A stretch of DNA of 64,000 nt from Streptomyces specialis (GTDB lineage Bacteria > Actinomycetota > Actinomycetes > Streptomycetales > Streptomycetaceae), in contig NZ_LN929894.1 in the NCBI RefSeq assembly GCF_001493375.1, forward strand, positions 238,513-302,512, given 5' to 3'. The translations under genes were made by a program, and so were the position numbers. How positions within the stretch are numbered: the first letter of the stretch is position 1; each line of letters starts with the position of its first letter. The notes below the pieces were generated by a model. It saw nothing but the letters and a program-made list of their open reading frames with translations. It searched no databases and was not told the DNA's origin. Shown here one piece after another: positions 55,089 to 64,000 of this stretch.

Positions 55089-58000
55089 ATGCGTTCTGCG
55101 TCCCACCCGGTACAGCAGGGGATGTACGACCCTCGCCACGAGCACGACGCATGTGGTGTCGGCTTTGTCGCGACGCTCACCGGCGAAGCCAGCCGCGAGC
55201 TGGTCGACCAGGCGCTCACTGTGCTCCGGAACCTCGAACACCGCGGTGCCACCGGGGCCGACCCGGACACCGGTGACGGTGCCGGCATCCTTCTTCAGGT
55301 GCCCGACGCCTTCCTCCGCGAAAGCGTCGCCTTCGACCTTCCCGCCGCCGGCGCCTACGCCGTCGGTCTGGCCTTCCTTCCCACGGCCGCCGACGCGGCG
55401 ACCGCCGCCGTCGACCAGGTCGCCGCCATCGCGGCCGAGGAGCGTCTGACGATCCTCGGCTGGCGCGACGTTCCGGTCACGCCCGAGCTGCTCGGCGCCG
55501 CCGCCCGCGAGACGATGCCGCTGTTCCGTCAGCTCTTCGTCGCCGACACCGAGCGCGGCAGGACCGGGCTCGACCTGGACCGCGCCGTCTTCGCGCTGCG
55601 CAAGCGTGCCGAGCGGGAGGCCGGGATCTACTTCCCGTCCCTGTCCGCGCGCACCCTCGTGTACAAGGGCATGCTCACCACCGGCCAGCTCGAGCCGTTC
55701 TTCCCGGACCTGTCGGACCGGCGCATGACCACGGCGATCGCCCTCGTCCACTCGCGGTTCTCCACGAACACGTTCCCGAGCTGGCCGCTGGCCCACCCGT
55801 ACCGCTTCGTCGCCCACAACGGCGAGATCAACACCGTCCAGGGCAACCGCAACTGGATGCGCGCCCGCGAGTCGCAGCTCGCCGGCGACCTGTTCGGCGA
55901 CCCGGCGAAGATGGAGCGGCTGTTCCCGATCTGCACGCCCGACGCGTCGGACTCCGCGACCTTCGACGAGGTGCTGGAGCTGCTGCACCTCGGCGGCCGT
56001 TCGCTGCCGCACGCCGTGCTGATGATGGTCCCCGAGGCGTGGGAGAACCACGAGTCGATGGACCCGGCCCGCCGCGCGTTCTACCAGTTCCACTCCACGA
56101 TCATGGAGCCCTGGGACGGCCCGGCCTGCGTCACCTTCACCGACGGCGTCCAGGTCGGCGCGGTCCTGGACCGCAACGGTCTGCGCCCCGGCCGGTACTG
56201 GGTGACCGACGACGGTCTGGTCGTGCTCTCCTCCGAGGTCGGCGTGCTGGACATCGAGCCCTCGCGCGTGGTGCGCAAGGGCCGTCTCCAGCCGGGCCGG
56301 ATGTTCCTGGTGGACACCGCCGAGCACCGCATCATCGAGGACGCGGAGATCAAGGACCGGCTCGCCGCCGAGCACCCGTACGCCGAGTGGCTGGAGGCCG
56401 GGCTGATCGACCTGGCCGGGCTGCCCGAGCGTGAGCACGTCACGCACACCCACGCCTCGGTCACCCGCCGTCAGCAGACGTTCGGGTACACCGAGGAGGA
56501 GCTGCGGATCCTGCTCGCGCCGATGGCGAAGACCGGCGCCGAGCCGATCGGCTCGATGGGCACCGACACGCCCATCGCCGCGCTGTCGGACCGGCCGCGG
56601 CTGATCTTCGACTACTTCTCGCAGCTCTTCGCGCAGGTCACGAACCCGCCGCTGGACGCCATCCGCGAGGAGCTGGTCACCTCGCTGCTGTCGTCGCTCG
56701 GCCCCCAGGGGAACCTGCTGGAGCCGACCCCGGCCTCCTGTCGCAGCGTGTCCCTCCCCTTCCCGGTGCTGGACAACGACGAGCTGGCCAAGCTCATCCA
56801 CATCAACGCCGATGGTGATCTGCCCGGTTTCGCCGCCGTCACACTCTGCGGTCTGTACCGGGTCGCGGGCGGCGCGACGGCCCTGGCCGACCGGCTGACC
56901 GAGATCTGCGCCGAGGCCGACGCCGCCATCGCCGACGGCGCCCGTCTCATCGTGCTCTCCGACCGGCACTCGGACGCCGAGCGCGCGCCGATCCCGTCCC
57001 TGCTGCTGACCTCGGCGGTCCATCACCACCTGATCCGCACCAAGCAGCGGACCCAGGTCGGGCTGCTGATAGAGGCCGGTGACGTGCGCGAGGTGCACCA
57101 CGTGGCGCTGCTGATCGGCTACGGCGCCGCCGCCGTCAACCCCTACCTGGCCATGGAGACGGTCGAGGACCTGGTCGCGCGCGGCACGTTCCTGACCGGC
57201 GTCGACACGGCCACCGCCACCCGCAACCTGATCAAGGCGCTGGGCAAGGGCGTGCTGAAGGTGATGTCCAAGATGGGCATCTCCACGGTCGCCTCCTACC
57301 GCGGCGCGCAGGTCTTCGAAGCGGTCGGTCTGGACGCGGCGTTCGTCGACACCTACTTCCACGGCACCACGACCAAGATCGGCGGCGTCGGCCTCGACGT
57401 CATCGCCCAGGAGGTCGCGGCCCGGCACGCCAAGGCGTACCCGGCGACCGGGGTGGCCCCGGCCCACCGGGACCTGGAGATCGGTGGCGAGTACCAGTGG
57501 CGGCGCGAGGGCGAGCCGCACCTGTTCGACCCCGACACGGTCTTCCGGCTCCAGCACTCCACGCGCGAGCGCCGGTACGACATCTTCCGCCAGTACACCC
57601 AGCGGGTGAACGAGCAGTCCGAGCGGCTGATGACGCTGCGCGGCCTGTTCCGGCTGAAGGAAGGCGAGCGGCAGCCGATCCCGCTGGAGGAGGTCGAGCC
57701 GGTCAGCGAGATCGTGAAGCGGTTCTCCACCGGCGCGATGAGCTACGGCTCCATCTCGCAAGAGGCGCACGAGACGCTGGCGATCGCCATGAACCAGCTC
57801 GGCGCCAAGTCGAACACCGGTGAGGGCGGTGAGGACCCCGACCGTCTCTACGACCCGCGCCGGCGCAGCGCCATCAAGCAGGTCGCCTCCGGCCGCTTCG
57901 GCGTGACCAGCGAGTACCTGGTCAACGCCGACGACATCCAGATCAAGATGGCCCAGGGCGCCAAGCCCGGCGAGGGCGGCCAGCTCCCGGGGCACAAGGT

Positions 58001-59645
58001 GTACCCGTGGGTGGCGAAGACCCGGCACTCGACGCCTGGCGTCGGCCTGATCTCGCCGCCTCCGCACCACGACATCTACTCGATCGAGGACCTGGCGCAG
58101 CTCATCCACGACCTGAAGAACGCCAACCCTTCGGCCCGCGTCCACGTGAAGCTGGTCTCCGAGGTCGGCGTGGGCACCGTCGCGGCCGGCGTCTCGAAGG
58201 CGCACGCCGACGTGGTGCTGATCTCCGGGCACGACGGCGGAACGGGCGCCTCGCCGCTGACCTCGCTGAAGCACGCGGGCGGCCCGTGGGAGCTGGGTCT
58301 GGCCGAGACGCAGCAGACGCTGCTGCTCAACGGGCTGCGCGACCGGATCGTCGTGCAGACCGACGGCCAGCTCAAGACGGGGCGCGACGTGCTGATCGCG
58401 GCGCTGCTGGGCGCCGAGGAGTTCGGCTTCGCGACCGCGCCGCTGGTCGTGGCGGGCTGCGTCCTGATGCGGGTGTGCCACCTGGACACCTGCCCGGTCG
58501 GTATCGCCACCCAGAACCCGGTGCTGCGTGAACGGTTCACCGGCAAGCCGGAGTTCGTGGTGAACTTCTTCGAGTTCATCGCGGAGGAGGTCCGCGAGCT
58601 GCTGGCCGAGCTGGGCTTCCGCACGCTGGAGGAGGCCGTCGGCCGCGCCGAGCTGCTGGACGTGACGCGGGCGGTGAACCACTGGAAGGCGCAGGGCCTG
58701 GACCTGGCCCCGCTGCTCCACGTGCCCGAGCTGCCCGAGGACGCCCCCCGCCACCGGGTGACCGAGCAGGACCACGGCCTGGCCAAGGCACTGGACAACG
58801 AGCTGATCCGGCTGTCGGCGGACGCGCTGTCCGCTGCCACCCCGGAGGAGGCGCAGCCGGTCCGCGCCCAGATCGCGGTCCGCAACATCAACCGCACGGT
58901 CGGCACGATGCTGGGCCACGAGGTGACGAAGAAGTTCGGTGGCGCCGGTCTGCCGGACGACACGATCGACATCACCTTCACCGGCTCGGCGGGGCAGTCG
59001 TTCGGCGCGTTCGTGCCGCGCGGTGTCACGCTGCGGCTGGAGGGCGACGCCAACGACTACGTCGGCAAGGGCCTGTCGGGCGGCCGGCTGATCGTCCGGC
59101 CGGACCGGGGCGCCGACCACCTGCCGGAGTTCTCCACCATCGCGGGCAACACCATCGCCTACGGCGCGACCGGCGGCGAGATCTTCCTGCGCGGCCGGGT
59201 CGGCGAGCGGTTCTGCGTCCGGAACTCGGGCGCGACCGTGATCGCCGAGGGTGTCGGCGACCATGGCTGCGAGTACATGACGGGTGGCCGGGCCGTGGTG
59301 CTGGGCACGACCGGGCGCAACTTCGCGGCCGGCATGTCCGGCGGCGTCGCGTTCGTCATCGACCTGGACCCGGCGAACGTCAATACCGAGTTCGTCAAGG
59401 TCGAGGAGCCGGACGCGGCCGACGCGGAGTGGCTGCACGAGCTGGTCCGCCGCCACGCCGAGGAGACGGGCTCCACCGTCGCCGGGAAGCTCCTGAAGGA
59501 CTGGGAAGCGGCCCTCGCCCGTTTCAGCAAGATCATGCCCACCACGTACAAGGCCGTGCTCGCCGCCAAGGACGCCGCCGAGCGGGCGGGACTCTCCGAG
59601 TCCGAGACCCACGAGAAGATGATGGAGGCGGCGACCCATGGCTGA
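55089..59645 (+). CDS. gltB: Glutamate synthase, large subunit
   Basis: 1518 aa. The N-terminal glutaminase nucleophile is Cys in [14 protein letters not shown] (after a short propeptide). The FMN-binding central region has [20 protein letters not shown], and the [3Fe-4S] cysteines are in [17 protein letters not shown] (about 1123-1140). The C-terminal glycine-rich helix follows ([19 protein letters not shown]). It makes two glutamates from glutamine and 2-oxoglutarate. GGGAG precedes the ATG at 55089, chosen for the [16 protein letters not shown] start. The stop overlaps gltD by 8 bp. Confidence 0.98.
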   Translation: MRSASHPVQQGMYDPRHEHDACGVGFVATLTGEASRELVDQALTVLRNLEHRGATGADPDTGDGAGILLQVPDAFLRESVAFDLPAAGAYAVGLAFLPTAADAATAAVDQVAAIAAEERLTILGWRDVPVTPELLGAAARETMPLFRQLFVADTERGRTGLDLDRAVFALRKRAEREAGIYFPSLSARTLVYKGMLTTGQLEPFFPDLSDRRMTTAIALVHSRFSTNTFPSWPLAHPYRFVAHNGEINTVQGNRNWMRARESQLAGDLFGDPAKMERLFPICTPDASDSATFDEVLELLHLGGRSLPHAVLMMVPEAWENHESMDPARRAFYQFHSTIMEPWDGPACVTFTDGVQVGAVLDRNGLRPGRYWVTDDGLVVLSSEVGVLDIEPSRVVRKGRLQPGRMFLVDTAEHRIIEDAEIKDRLAAEHPYAEWLEAGLIDLAGLPEREHVTHTHASVTRRQQTFGYTEEELRILLAPMAKTGAEPIGSMGTDTPIAALSDRPRLIFDYFSQLFAQVTNPPLDAIREELVTSLLSSLGPQGNLLEPTPASCRSVSLPFPVLDNDELAKLIHINADGDLPGFAAVTLCGLYRVAGGATALADRLTEICAEADAAIADGARLIVLSDRHSDAERAPIPSLLLTSAVHHHLIRTKQRTQVGLLIEAGDVREVHHVALLIGYGAAAVNPYLAMETVEDLVARGTFLTGVDTATATRNLIKALGKGVLKVMSKMGISTVASYRGAQVFEAVGLDAAFVDTYFHGTTTKIGGVGLDVIAQEVAARHAKAYPATGVAPAHRDLEIGGEYQWRREGEPHLFDPDTVFRLQHSTRERRYDIFRQYTQRVNEQSERLMTLRGLFRLKEGERQPIPLEEVEPVSEIVKRFSTGAMSYGSISQEAHETLAIAMNQLGAKSNTGEGGEDPDRLYDPRRRSAIKQVASGRFGVTSEYLVNADDIQIKMAQGAKPGEGGQLPGHKVYPWVAKTRHSTPGVGLISPPPHHDIYSIEDLAQLIHDLKNANPSARVHVKLVSEVGVGTVAAGVSKAHADVVLISGHDGGTGASPLTSLKHAGGPWELGLAETQQTLLLNGLRDRIVVQTDGQLKTGRDVLIAALLGAEEFGFATAPLVVAGCVLMRVCHLDTCPVGIATQNPVLRERFTGKPEFVVNFFEFIAEEVRELLAELGFRTLEEAVGRAELLDVTRAVNHWKAQGLDLAPLLHVPELPEDAPRHRVTEQDHGLAKALDNELIRLSADALSAATPEEAQPVRAQIAVRNINRTVGTMLGHEVTKKFGGAGLPDDTIDITFTGSAGQSFGAFVPRGVTLRLEGDANDYVGKGLSGGRLIVRPDRGADHLPEFSTIAGNTIAYGATGGEIFLRGRVGERFCVRNSGATVIAEGVGDHGCEYMTGGRAVVLGTTGRNFAAGMSGGVAFVIDLDPANVNTEFVKVEEPDAADAEWLHELVRRHAEETGSTVAGKLLKDWEAALARFSKIMPTTYKAVLAAKDAAERAGLSESETHEKMMEAATHG

Positions 59646-61098
59646 TCCCAAAGGCTTTCTGACCACCCAGCGCGAGGGCGCCAGGAGCCGCCCCGTCGGC
59701 GAGCGGGTCAGGGACTGGAACGAGGTGTACGTTCCGGGCTCGCTGCTGCCGATCATCAGCAAGCAGGCCGGGCGCTGCATGGACTGCGGCATCCCGTTCT
59801 GTCACAACGGCTGTCCGCTGGGGAACCTGATCCCCGAGTGGAACGACTTCGCCTACCGGGGCGACTGGCAGGCGGCCAGCGAGCGGCTGCACGCCACGAA
59901 CAACTTCCCGGAGTTCACCGGGCGGCTGTGCCCGGCACCGTGCGAGTCGGCCTGTGTGCTGGGCATCAACCAGCCCGCGGTGACCATCAAGAACGTCGAG
60001 GTCACCATCATCGACAAGGCGTGGGAGGCCGGTTCGGTCACCCCGCAGCCGCCGGAGCGCCTGTCGGGCAAGACCGTGGCCGTCATCGGCTCGGGCCCGG
60101 CCGGACTGGCCGCCGCGCAGCAGCTCACCCGGGCCGGCCACACGGTCGCGGTGTACGAGCGCGCGGACCGGATCGGCGGGCTGCTGCGGTACGGCATCCC
60201 CGAGTTCAAGATGGAGAAGCGGCACATCAACCGCCGCATCGAGCAGATGCGCGCAGAGGGCACCAAGTTCCGCACCGGCGTGGAGGTCGGCCGGGACACC
60301 GACGCGGCGAAGCTGCGCAAGCGGTACGACGCGGTCGTCATCGCCGCCGGCGCCACCACCGCGCGGGACCTGCCGGTGCCGGGCCGTGAACTCAAGGGCA
60401 TCCACCAGGCGATGGAGTACCTGCCGCTGGCCAACAAGGTGCAGGAGGGCGACTTCATCACCGCGCCCATCTCCGCCGAGGGCAAGCACGTGGTCGTCAT
60501 CGGCGGCGGCGACGCGGGAGCCGACTGCGTGGGCACCGCGCACCGGCAGGGCGCGGCCTCCGTCACGCAGTTGGAGATCATGCCCAGGCCGGGCGAGGAC
60601 CGGCCGGCCAACCAGCCGTGGCCGACGTTCCCGATGACGTTCAAGGTCACCTCGGCCCACGAGGAGGGCGGCGAGCGGGTCTACTCCGTCTCCACCACCC
60701 GCTTCGAGGGCGACGAGGACGGCAACGTGCAGTGGCTGCACCTGGTCGAGGTCGAGTTCGTGGCCGGGAAGCTGACGCAGAAGCCGGGCACCGAGCGGCG
60801 CATCCCGGCCCAACTCGTCACGCTGGCCATGGGCTTCACCGGCACCGACCAGGAGAACGGGCTGGTCGAGCAGTTCGGTCTCGCCCTGGACGAGCGCGGC
60901 AACATCGCGCGGGACGCCGAGTACGCCACCAACGTGGACGGCGTGTTCGTGGCGGGTGACGCCGGGCGCGGCCAGTCGCTCATCGTCTGGGCCATCGCGG
61001 AGGGCCGCGCCGCCGCCCGCGGTGTGGACCGCTACCTGACCGGCCAGAGCACCCTGCCCTACCCGGTCCGGCCGACCGACCGCGCGCTGGCGGTCTGA
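59638..61098 (+). CDS. gltD: Glutamate synthase, small subunit
   Basis: 486 aa. The N-terminal cysteines for two [4Fe-4S] clusters are in [16 protein letters not shown] and [15 protein letters not shown]-binding [13 protein letters not shown] (about 146), [13 protein letters not shown], and NADPH-binding [13 protein letters not shown] (about 287) follow, with the C-terminal [13 protein letters not shown]. It passes electrons from NADPH to GltB. It overlaps gltB by 8 bp. Two hairpins follow the stop. Confidence 0.98.
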   Translation: MADPKGFLTTQREGARSRPVGERVRDWNEVYVPGSLLPIISKQAGRCMDCGIPFCHNGCPLGNLIPEWNDFAYRGDWQAASERLHATNNFPEFTGRLCPAPCESACVLGINQPAVTIKNVEVTIIDKAWEAGSVTPQPPERLSGKTVAVIGSGPAGLAAAQQLTRAGHTVAVYERADRIGGLLRYGIPEFKMEKRHINRRIEQMRAEGTKFRTGVEVGRDTDAAKLRKRYDAVVIAAGATTARDLPVPGRELKGIHQAMEYLPLANKVQEGDFITAPISAEGKHVVVIGGGDAGADCVGTAHRQGAASVTQLEIMPRPGEDRPANQPWPTFPMTFKVTSAHEEGGERVYSVSTTRFEGDEDGNVQWLHLVEVEFVAGKLTQKPGTERRIPAQLVTLAMGFTGTDQENGLVEQFGLALDERGNIARDAEYATNVDGVFVAGDAGRGQSLIVWAIAEGRAAARGVDRYLTGQSTLPYPVRPTDRALAV

Positions 61099-61112
61099 GC
61101 CCGGCCCCGAGA

Positions 61113-61134
61113 CGGTCCGCACAACGGCGTGCGG
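61113..61134 (+). terminator. First hairpin after gltD
   Basis: An 8-bp stem, GTCCGCAC and GTGCGGAC, with a 6-nt loop, 15 bp after the gltD stop. It precedes a much stronger hairpin. Confidence 0.55.
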
Positions 61135-61144
61135 ACTCCCTGTG

Positions 61145-61189
61145 ACGCGGCGCCCGCCCCCCGTTCCGACCGGGGGGCGGGCGCCGCGT
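61145..61189 (+). terminator. Strong terminator after gltBD
   Basis: A perfect 19-bp GC-rich stem (61145-61163 with 61171-61189) and a 7-nt loop TTCCGAC. One of the strongest hairpins in the window; it should isolate the next operon. Confidence 0.9.
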
Positions 61190-61349
61190 TCGTCCGCGCG
61201 CCCGCGTCGCGCCCCGGCGGACCGCCAGAGGTCCAGCCCACAAACGGTGCCGTTCCGTGATGTCACGCTCTGGTCCGGGTGAACGCCGCGCTGTCACAAT
61301 CGACGCTCAGCCGGCGCGATGTCTGCGGACCTCACAGACGGGACTGGTC

Positions 61350-62654
61350 ATGCGGAATTCCCCCACTGCCAGGAGACGTTCCCCCCTCGCGCGGACGCGG
61401 CGGCTGGTCGCGGGCGCGGCCGTGCTCTCCCTCGGCGCGCTCACGGCCTGCGGCGACGGCGGCGGCGACGACGTCACCACGCTCGAAGTCTGGATCATGG
61501 AAGGCACCAATCCGGACGCCGGGCCGTACGCCGAGGAGCTGGAGGCGGCGTTCACCGAGCGGACGGGCGCGCGCCTCGACGTGCAGTTCATCCAGTGGGC
61601 CGACGCCCATGACCGGTTCACCACCGCGATCGCGGGCGGCGAGCTGCCGGACGTCGCGGAGATCGGCACCACCTGGGCACCGGAGTTCGGCGCGGCGGGG
61701 GCGCTGACCGACCTCGCGGGGAACATCGAGGCCGACGGGCTCGGCGACGACCTCGTGCCGGGCCTGTACGAGGCGGCCACGGTGGACGGCGCGGTGTACG
61801 GCATGCCGTGGTACGCGGGTGTCCGCGCGCTGATGTACCGCGCGGACGTCTTCGCCGAACACGGTCTCGAACCGCCCACCACCTGGGACGAGTTACGGGA
61901 CGTGGCGCTGCGGCTGGCCGATCTGGAGCCGGACATGATCCCCTTCCCGGTCATCGGCGGCAGCGAGTACGGCGTCGATCCGTTCATCTGGGGCGCGGGC
62001 GGCGAGATCGCCGAGCGGACCGGGGACGGCGAGTGGCGCTCGGTGATCAACTCGCCGGAGGCCGTGGCGGGCATCGAGTTCTACACCTCGCTCGCCACCG
62101 AGGACGGCCTGTCGGTCTCGGCGGCGGAAACCTGGCTGGAGACCGACCAGTTGGAGAGCTTCCAGAACGGCGACGCCGCCATGATCATCTCCGGCAACTG
62201 GACGGTGAACACCCTGCTGGCCGACGACCCGGGCTGGGCCGACCGGATCGGTGTGGTGCCGATCCCCGGCCCGGACGGCGGCTACAGCCCGTCGTTCGTC
62301 GGCGGCTCGCTCCTCGGCGAGTTCACCAGCGACGAACCCGAACTCGCCTGGGAACTCATCCGGATGATGACCACCGGCGAGCACGCAGCGGCCTGGGCCG
62401 AGCAGTCCGGGTACTTCCCCGGACAGCAGTCGCTGCTGGAGGAGGTCCAGGCCGCGAACGACCCGCTGGTCGCGCCGTTCGCGGAACAGATGCTGGAGGC
62501 GGGCACCGGCCTCCCGGTGACCGAGTTGTACGGCCAGATCCAGGGTGAGCAGGTCGTCCAGGGCATGCTCCAGTCCATCCTGGCCGGTGACCAGTCCGTG
62601 CGGGAAGCGGCCGACGAGGCCGCCGCGGCCATGGACGAGACCTTTGGCGGCTGA
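61350..62654 (+). CDS. Sugar ABC transporter solute-binding lipoprotein
   Basis: 434 aa. A signal peptide with a basic start (RRRSPLARTRR) and a lipobox LSLGALTAC (Cys after LTA), so it is modified by Lgt. Extracellular solute-binding domain of family 1: LEVWIMEGTNPDAG, DVAEIGTTWAPEF, GMPWYAGVRALMYR, NGDAAMIISGNW and GGSLLGEF. Starts the operon with two permeases. CACAAT at 61294 may be the -10. The sugar is not deducible. Confidence 0.92.
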   Translation: MRNSPTARRRSPLARTRRLVAGAAVLSLGALTACGDGGGDDVTTLEVWIMEGTNPDAGPYAEELEAAFTERTGARLDVQFIQWADAHDRFTTAIAGGELPDVAEIGTTWAPEFGAAGALTDLAGNIEADGLGDDLVPGLYEAATVDGAVYGMPWYAGVRALMYRADVFAEHGLEPPTTWDELRDVALRLADLEPDMIPFPVIGGSEYGVDPFIWGAGGEIAERTGDGEWRSVINSPEAVAGIEFYTSLATEDGLSVSAAETWLETDQLESFQNGDAAMIISGNWTVNTLLADDPGWADRIGVVPIPGPDGGYSPSFVGGSLLGEFTSDEPELAWELIRMMTTGEHAAAWAEQSGYFPGQQSLLEEVQAANDPLVAPFAEQMLEAGTGLPVTELYGQIQGEQVVQGMLQSILAGDQSVREAADEAAAAMDETFGG

Positions 62655-63597
62655 CCCGGCGAAGCTCCCGGCCCGCGCCACCGCGCCCGCCCGCCGCGCG
62701 GCGCGGACGCGCGCCCTGCGGCCGTGGCTGCTCCTGGCCCCGGCCCTGCTGGTGCTGGCCGTGCTGCTGTTCTGGCCGCTGGTGCGGGTGGTGACGCTGT
62801 CGTTCCAGGACTACGGGCTGCGGGAGCTGAACACCGGCGCGACCGACTACACAGGTCTCGACAACTACCGGGAGATCCTCGGGGATTCCTTCCTGTGGCG
62901 GCAGGTCCTGCCCAACACCGTCCTGTTCGCCGGAACCTGCGTCGTCCTCACCCTGGTGGTGGGGACGCTGGTCGCCCTGCTTCTCCAACGGCTGGGCCGC
63001 ACTTGGCGGTTGATCTGCTCCAGCGTGATCATGACGGCCTGGGCCATGCCCGCGGTGACCGGCACCTACGTGTGGATCTGGATCTTCGACCCCCTCGACG
63101 GCGTCGTCTCCGGCGGCCTGGACGGCGCGGGCCTGATCGAGCCGCGCGAGACCAACTGGTTCACCGACCGCTGGTCGTTCTACGCCATCGCCACGCTGAA
63201 CGTGGTCCACCACGGCTTCCCGTTCGTCGCCATCACCGTCTACGCGGCGCTGCTCACCATCCCGAGGGAGCTGCCGGAGGCGGCCCTGATGGACGGCGCC
63301 GGGGCCTGGCAGCGGTTCTGGCGGATCACCGTGCCCACCATCAGGCCGGTGTTCCTGATCGTCGTCATCCTGTCCACCATCTGGGACTTCAAGGTCTTCG
63401 CGCAGGTCTACCTGATGCCCGGCGGCTCCGGCTCCAACCCGGACGTCCTCAACCTCGGCGTCTGGTCGTACGTGGAGTCCTTCCGGCGCAACGACTACGG
63501 CATGGGATCGGCCGTCGCCGTCCTGCTGACGCTGCTGCTGCTGGCCGTCACGGTCGTCTACGTCAAGGTGCTGTCGAGGGAGAGGGACGAGCTGTGA
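62644..63597 (+). CDS. Sugar ABC transporter permease 1
   Basis: 317 aa, MalF-like with about six helices (WLLLAPALLVLAVLLFWPLV at the N-terminus). The EAA loop is EAALMDGAGAWQRFWRITVP, which contacts the ATPase. I chose a TTG at 62644, overlapping the upstream stop, because no ATG or GTG in this frame lies nearby and the N-terminal basic region fits; the start is uncertain. Its stop overlaps the next permease (GTGA). Confidence 0.9.
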   Translation: MAADPAKLPARATAPARRAARTRALRPWLLLAPALLVLAVLLFWPLVRVVTLSFQDYGLRELNTGATDYTGLDNYREILGDSFLWRQVLPNTVLFAGTCVVLTLVVGTLVALLLQRLGRTWRLICSSVIMTAWAMPAVTGTYVWIWIFDPLDGVVSGGLDGAGLIEPRETNWFTDRWSFYAIATLNVVHHGFPFVAITVYAALLTIPRELPEAALMDGAGAWQRFWRITVPTIRPVFLIVVILSTIWDFKVFAQVYLMPGGSGSNPDVLNLGVWSYVESFRRNDYGMGSAVAVLLTLLLLAVTVVYVKVLSRERDEL

Positions 63598-64000
63598 CCC
63601 GCACGACGCCCGCCGGACGCGTGGGACTGGGGATCGCCGTGGCCGCGCTGCTGGCGTTCACGCTGTTCCCCGTCTACTGGATGGTCAGCTCCGCCTTCGA
63701 CCCGGAGGCGGACCACCGGGGTGCGGACGTGCTGCCCTCCGGCTTCACCCTCGACCACTTCCGGTACGTGCTGGACACCGGCGAGTTCGGCCGCTATCTC
63801 ACCAACTCGGCGATCGTGGGCCTCGGTACGGTGGTGCTGTCGGGCCTGCTCGCGCTGTTCGCGGCGACGGCCGTGGCCCGTTTCCGCTTCCGGCTGCGCA
63901 CCCAGATGCTGGTGATGATCCTCGTCGTGCAGATGGTGCCGCTGGAAGCACTGGTCATCCCGCTGTTCCTCCAGATGCGGGACCTGGAACTGCTCAACAG
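63594..64000 (+). CDS. Sugar ABC transporter permease 2, cut by the right edge
   Basis: MalG-like permease. The GTG overlaps the previous stop (GTGA) and the frame is open for 135 codons to the edge. Visible: LGIAVAALLAFTLFPVYWMV, SSAFDPEADHRGADVLPSGF, LTNSAIVGLGTVVLSGLLAL and MLVMILVVQMVPLEALVIPL. The EAA loop lies beyond the window. The ATPase of the system is not in the window; many Streptomyces use a shared MsiK. Confidence 0.88.
   Translation, partial: MTRTTPAGRVGLGIAVAALLAFTLFPVYWMVSSAFDPEADHRGADVLPSGFTLDHFRYVLDTGEFGRYLTNSAIVGLGTVVLSGLLALFAATAVARFRFRLRTQMLVMILVVQMVPLEALVIPLFLQMRDLELLN

Noticed and set aside
54951..59792. A 1613-codon minus-strand frame opposite gltB
   Set aside because: Same effect; the composition is a shadow of GltB and there is no plausible domain.

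Overview
The window is very GC-rich actinobacterial chromosome, almost certainly from Streptomyces or a close relative. The evidence is GTG/ATG starts with GTGA or ATGA stop/start overlaps, leaderless starts placed 6-8 nt after TAGNNT-like -10 boxes, and the actinobacterial linkage of dnaE, the his genes, hisI-trpE, trpC-trpM-trpB-trpA, lgt and gltB-gltD. HisA is of the PriA type, and no separate trpF is present.

Layout: (1) 0-10 kb: a membrane-protein gene cut by the left edge (minus strand), dnaE, small conserved proteins, a NYN-domain protein, a two-gene ABC exporter, DUF2567, a YbaK-type deacylase and a LON-substrate-domain protein. (2) 10.3-16.4 kb: the compact histidine operon hisD-hisC-hisB-[repeat ORF]-[small membrane protein]-hisH-priA-ridA-hisF, closed by a long hairpin. 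(3) 16.5-33.9 kb: mixed genes lying between hisF and hisI: sdhCAB with a divergent LysR regulator, a TrkA-N/RyR protein, a racemase-like protein, a DUF4142 protein with a sortase, a hemerythrin, a frameshifted NUDIX gene with an HxlR regulator, a thiolase, and an AfsR-type regulator beside an imine-reductase-like enzyme. (4) 34-41.4 kb: hisI, trpE, three tryptophan-linked membrane proteins, trpC, trpM, trpB and trpA. (5) 41.5-49.2 kb: SseB/DUF1266, an epimerase, a PLP enzyme, a GT2-DUF2064-methyltransferase operon with a large membrane protein, and a DsbA-like thioredoxin. (6) 49.4-52.2 kb: a low-GC accessory patch with Rhs/YD-repeat toxin remnants and four SUKH (SMI1/KNR4) immunity genes, one of them broken. 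(7) 52.4-64 kb: lgt, a VIT1-type transporter, gltBD, and a sugar ABC importer cut by the right edge.

How it works together: hisDCBHAFI convert phosphoribosyl-ATP to histidine. TrpE, TrpC, PriA (TrpF activity), TrpB and TrpA supply tryptophan. GltBD provides the glutamate, and indirectly the glutamine nitrogen, that both pathways consume. SdhCAB and the thiolase belong to central carbon metabolism, and Lgt lipidates lipoproteins such as the solute-binding protein at 61.4 kb.

Most striking: two operon junctions, hisB/downstream gene and trpB/trpA, carry in-frame tandem repeats of 90 bp (about 2.75 copies) and 87 bp (4 copies). Each unit re-creates a ribosome-binding site followed by a GTG start, and the two families share sequence blocks. 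A third minisatellite, of 93 bp, lies in the tail of lgt. Caution: three places (about 25.1-25.2, 26.76-26.79 and 35.95-36.13 kb) contain sequence resembling Illumina Nextera/P5/P7 adapters and disturb genes; they are most likely assembly artefacts.
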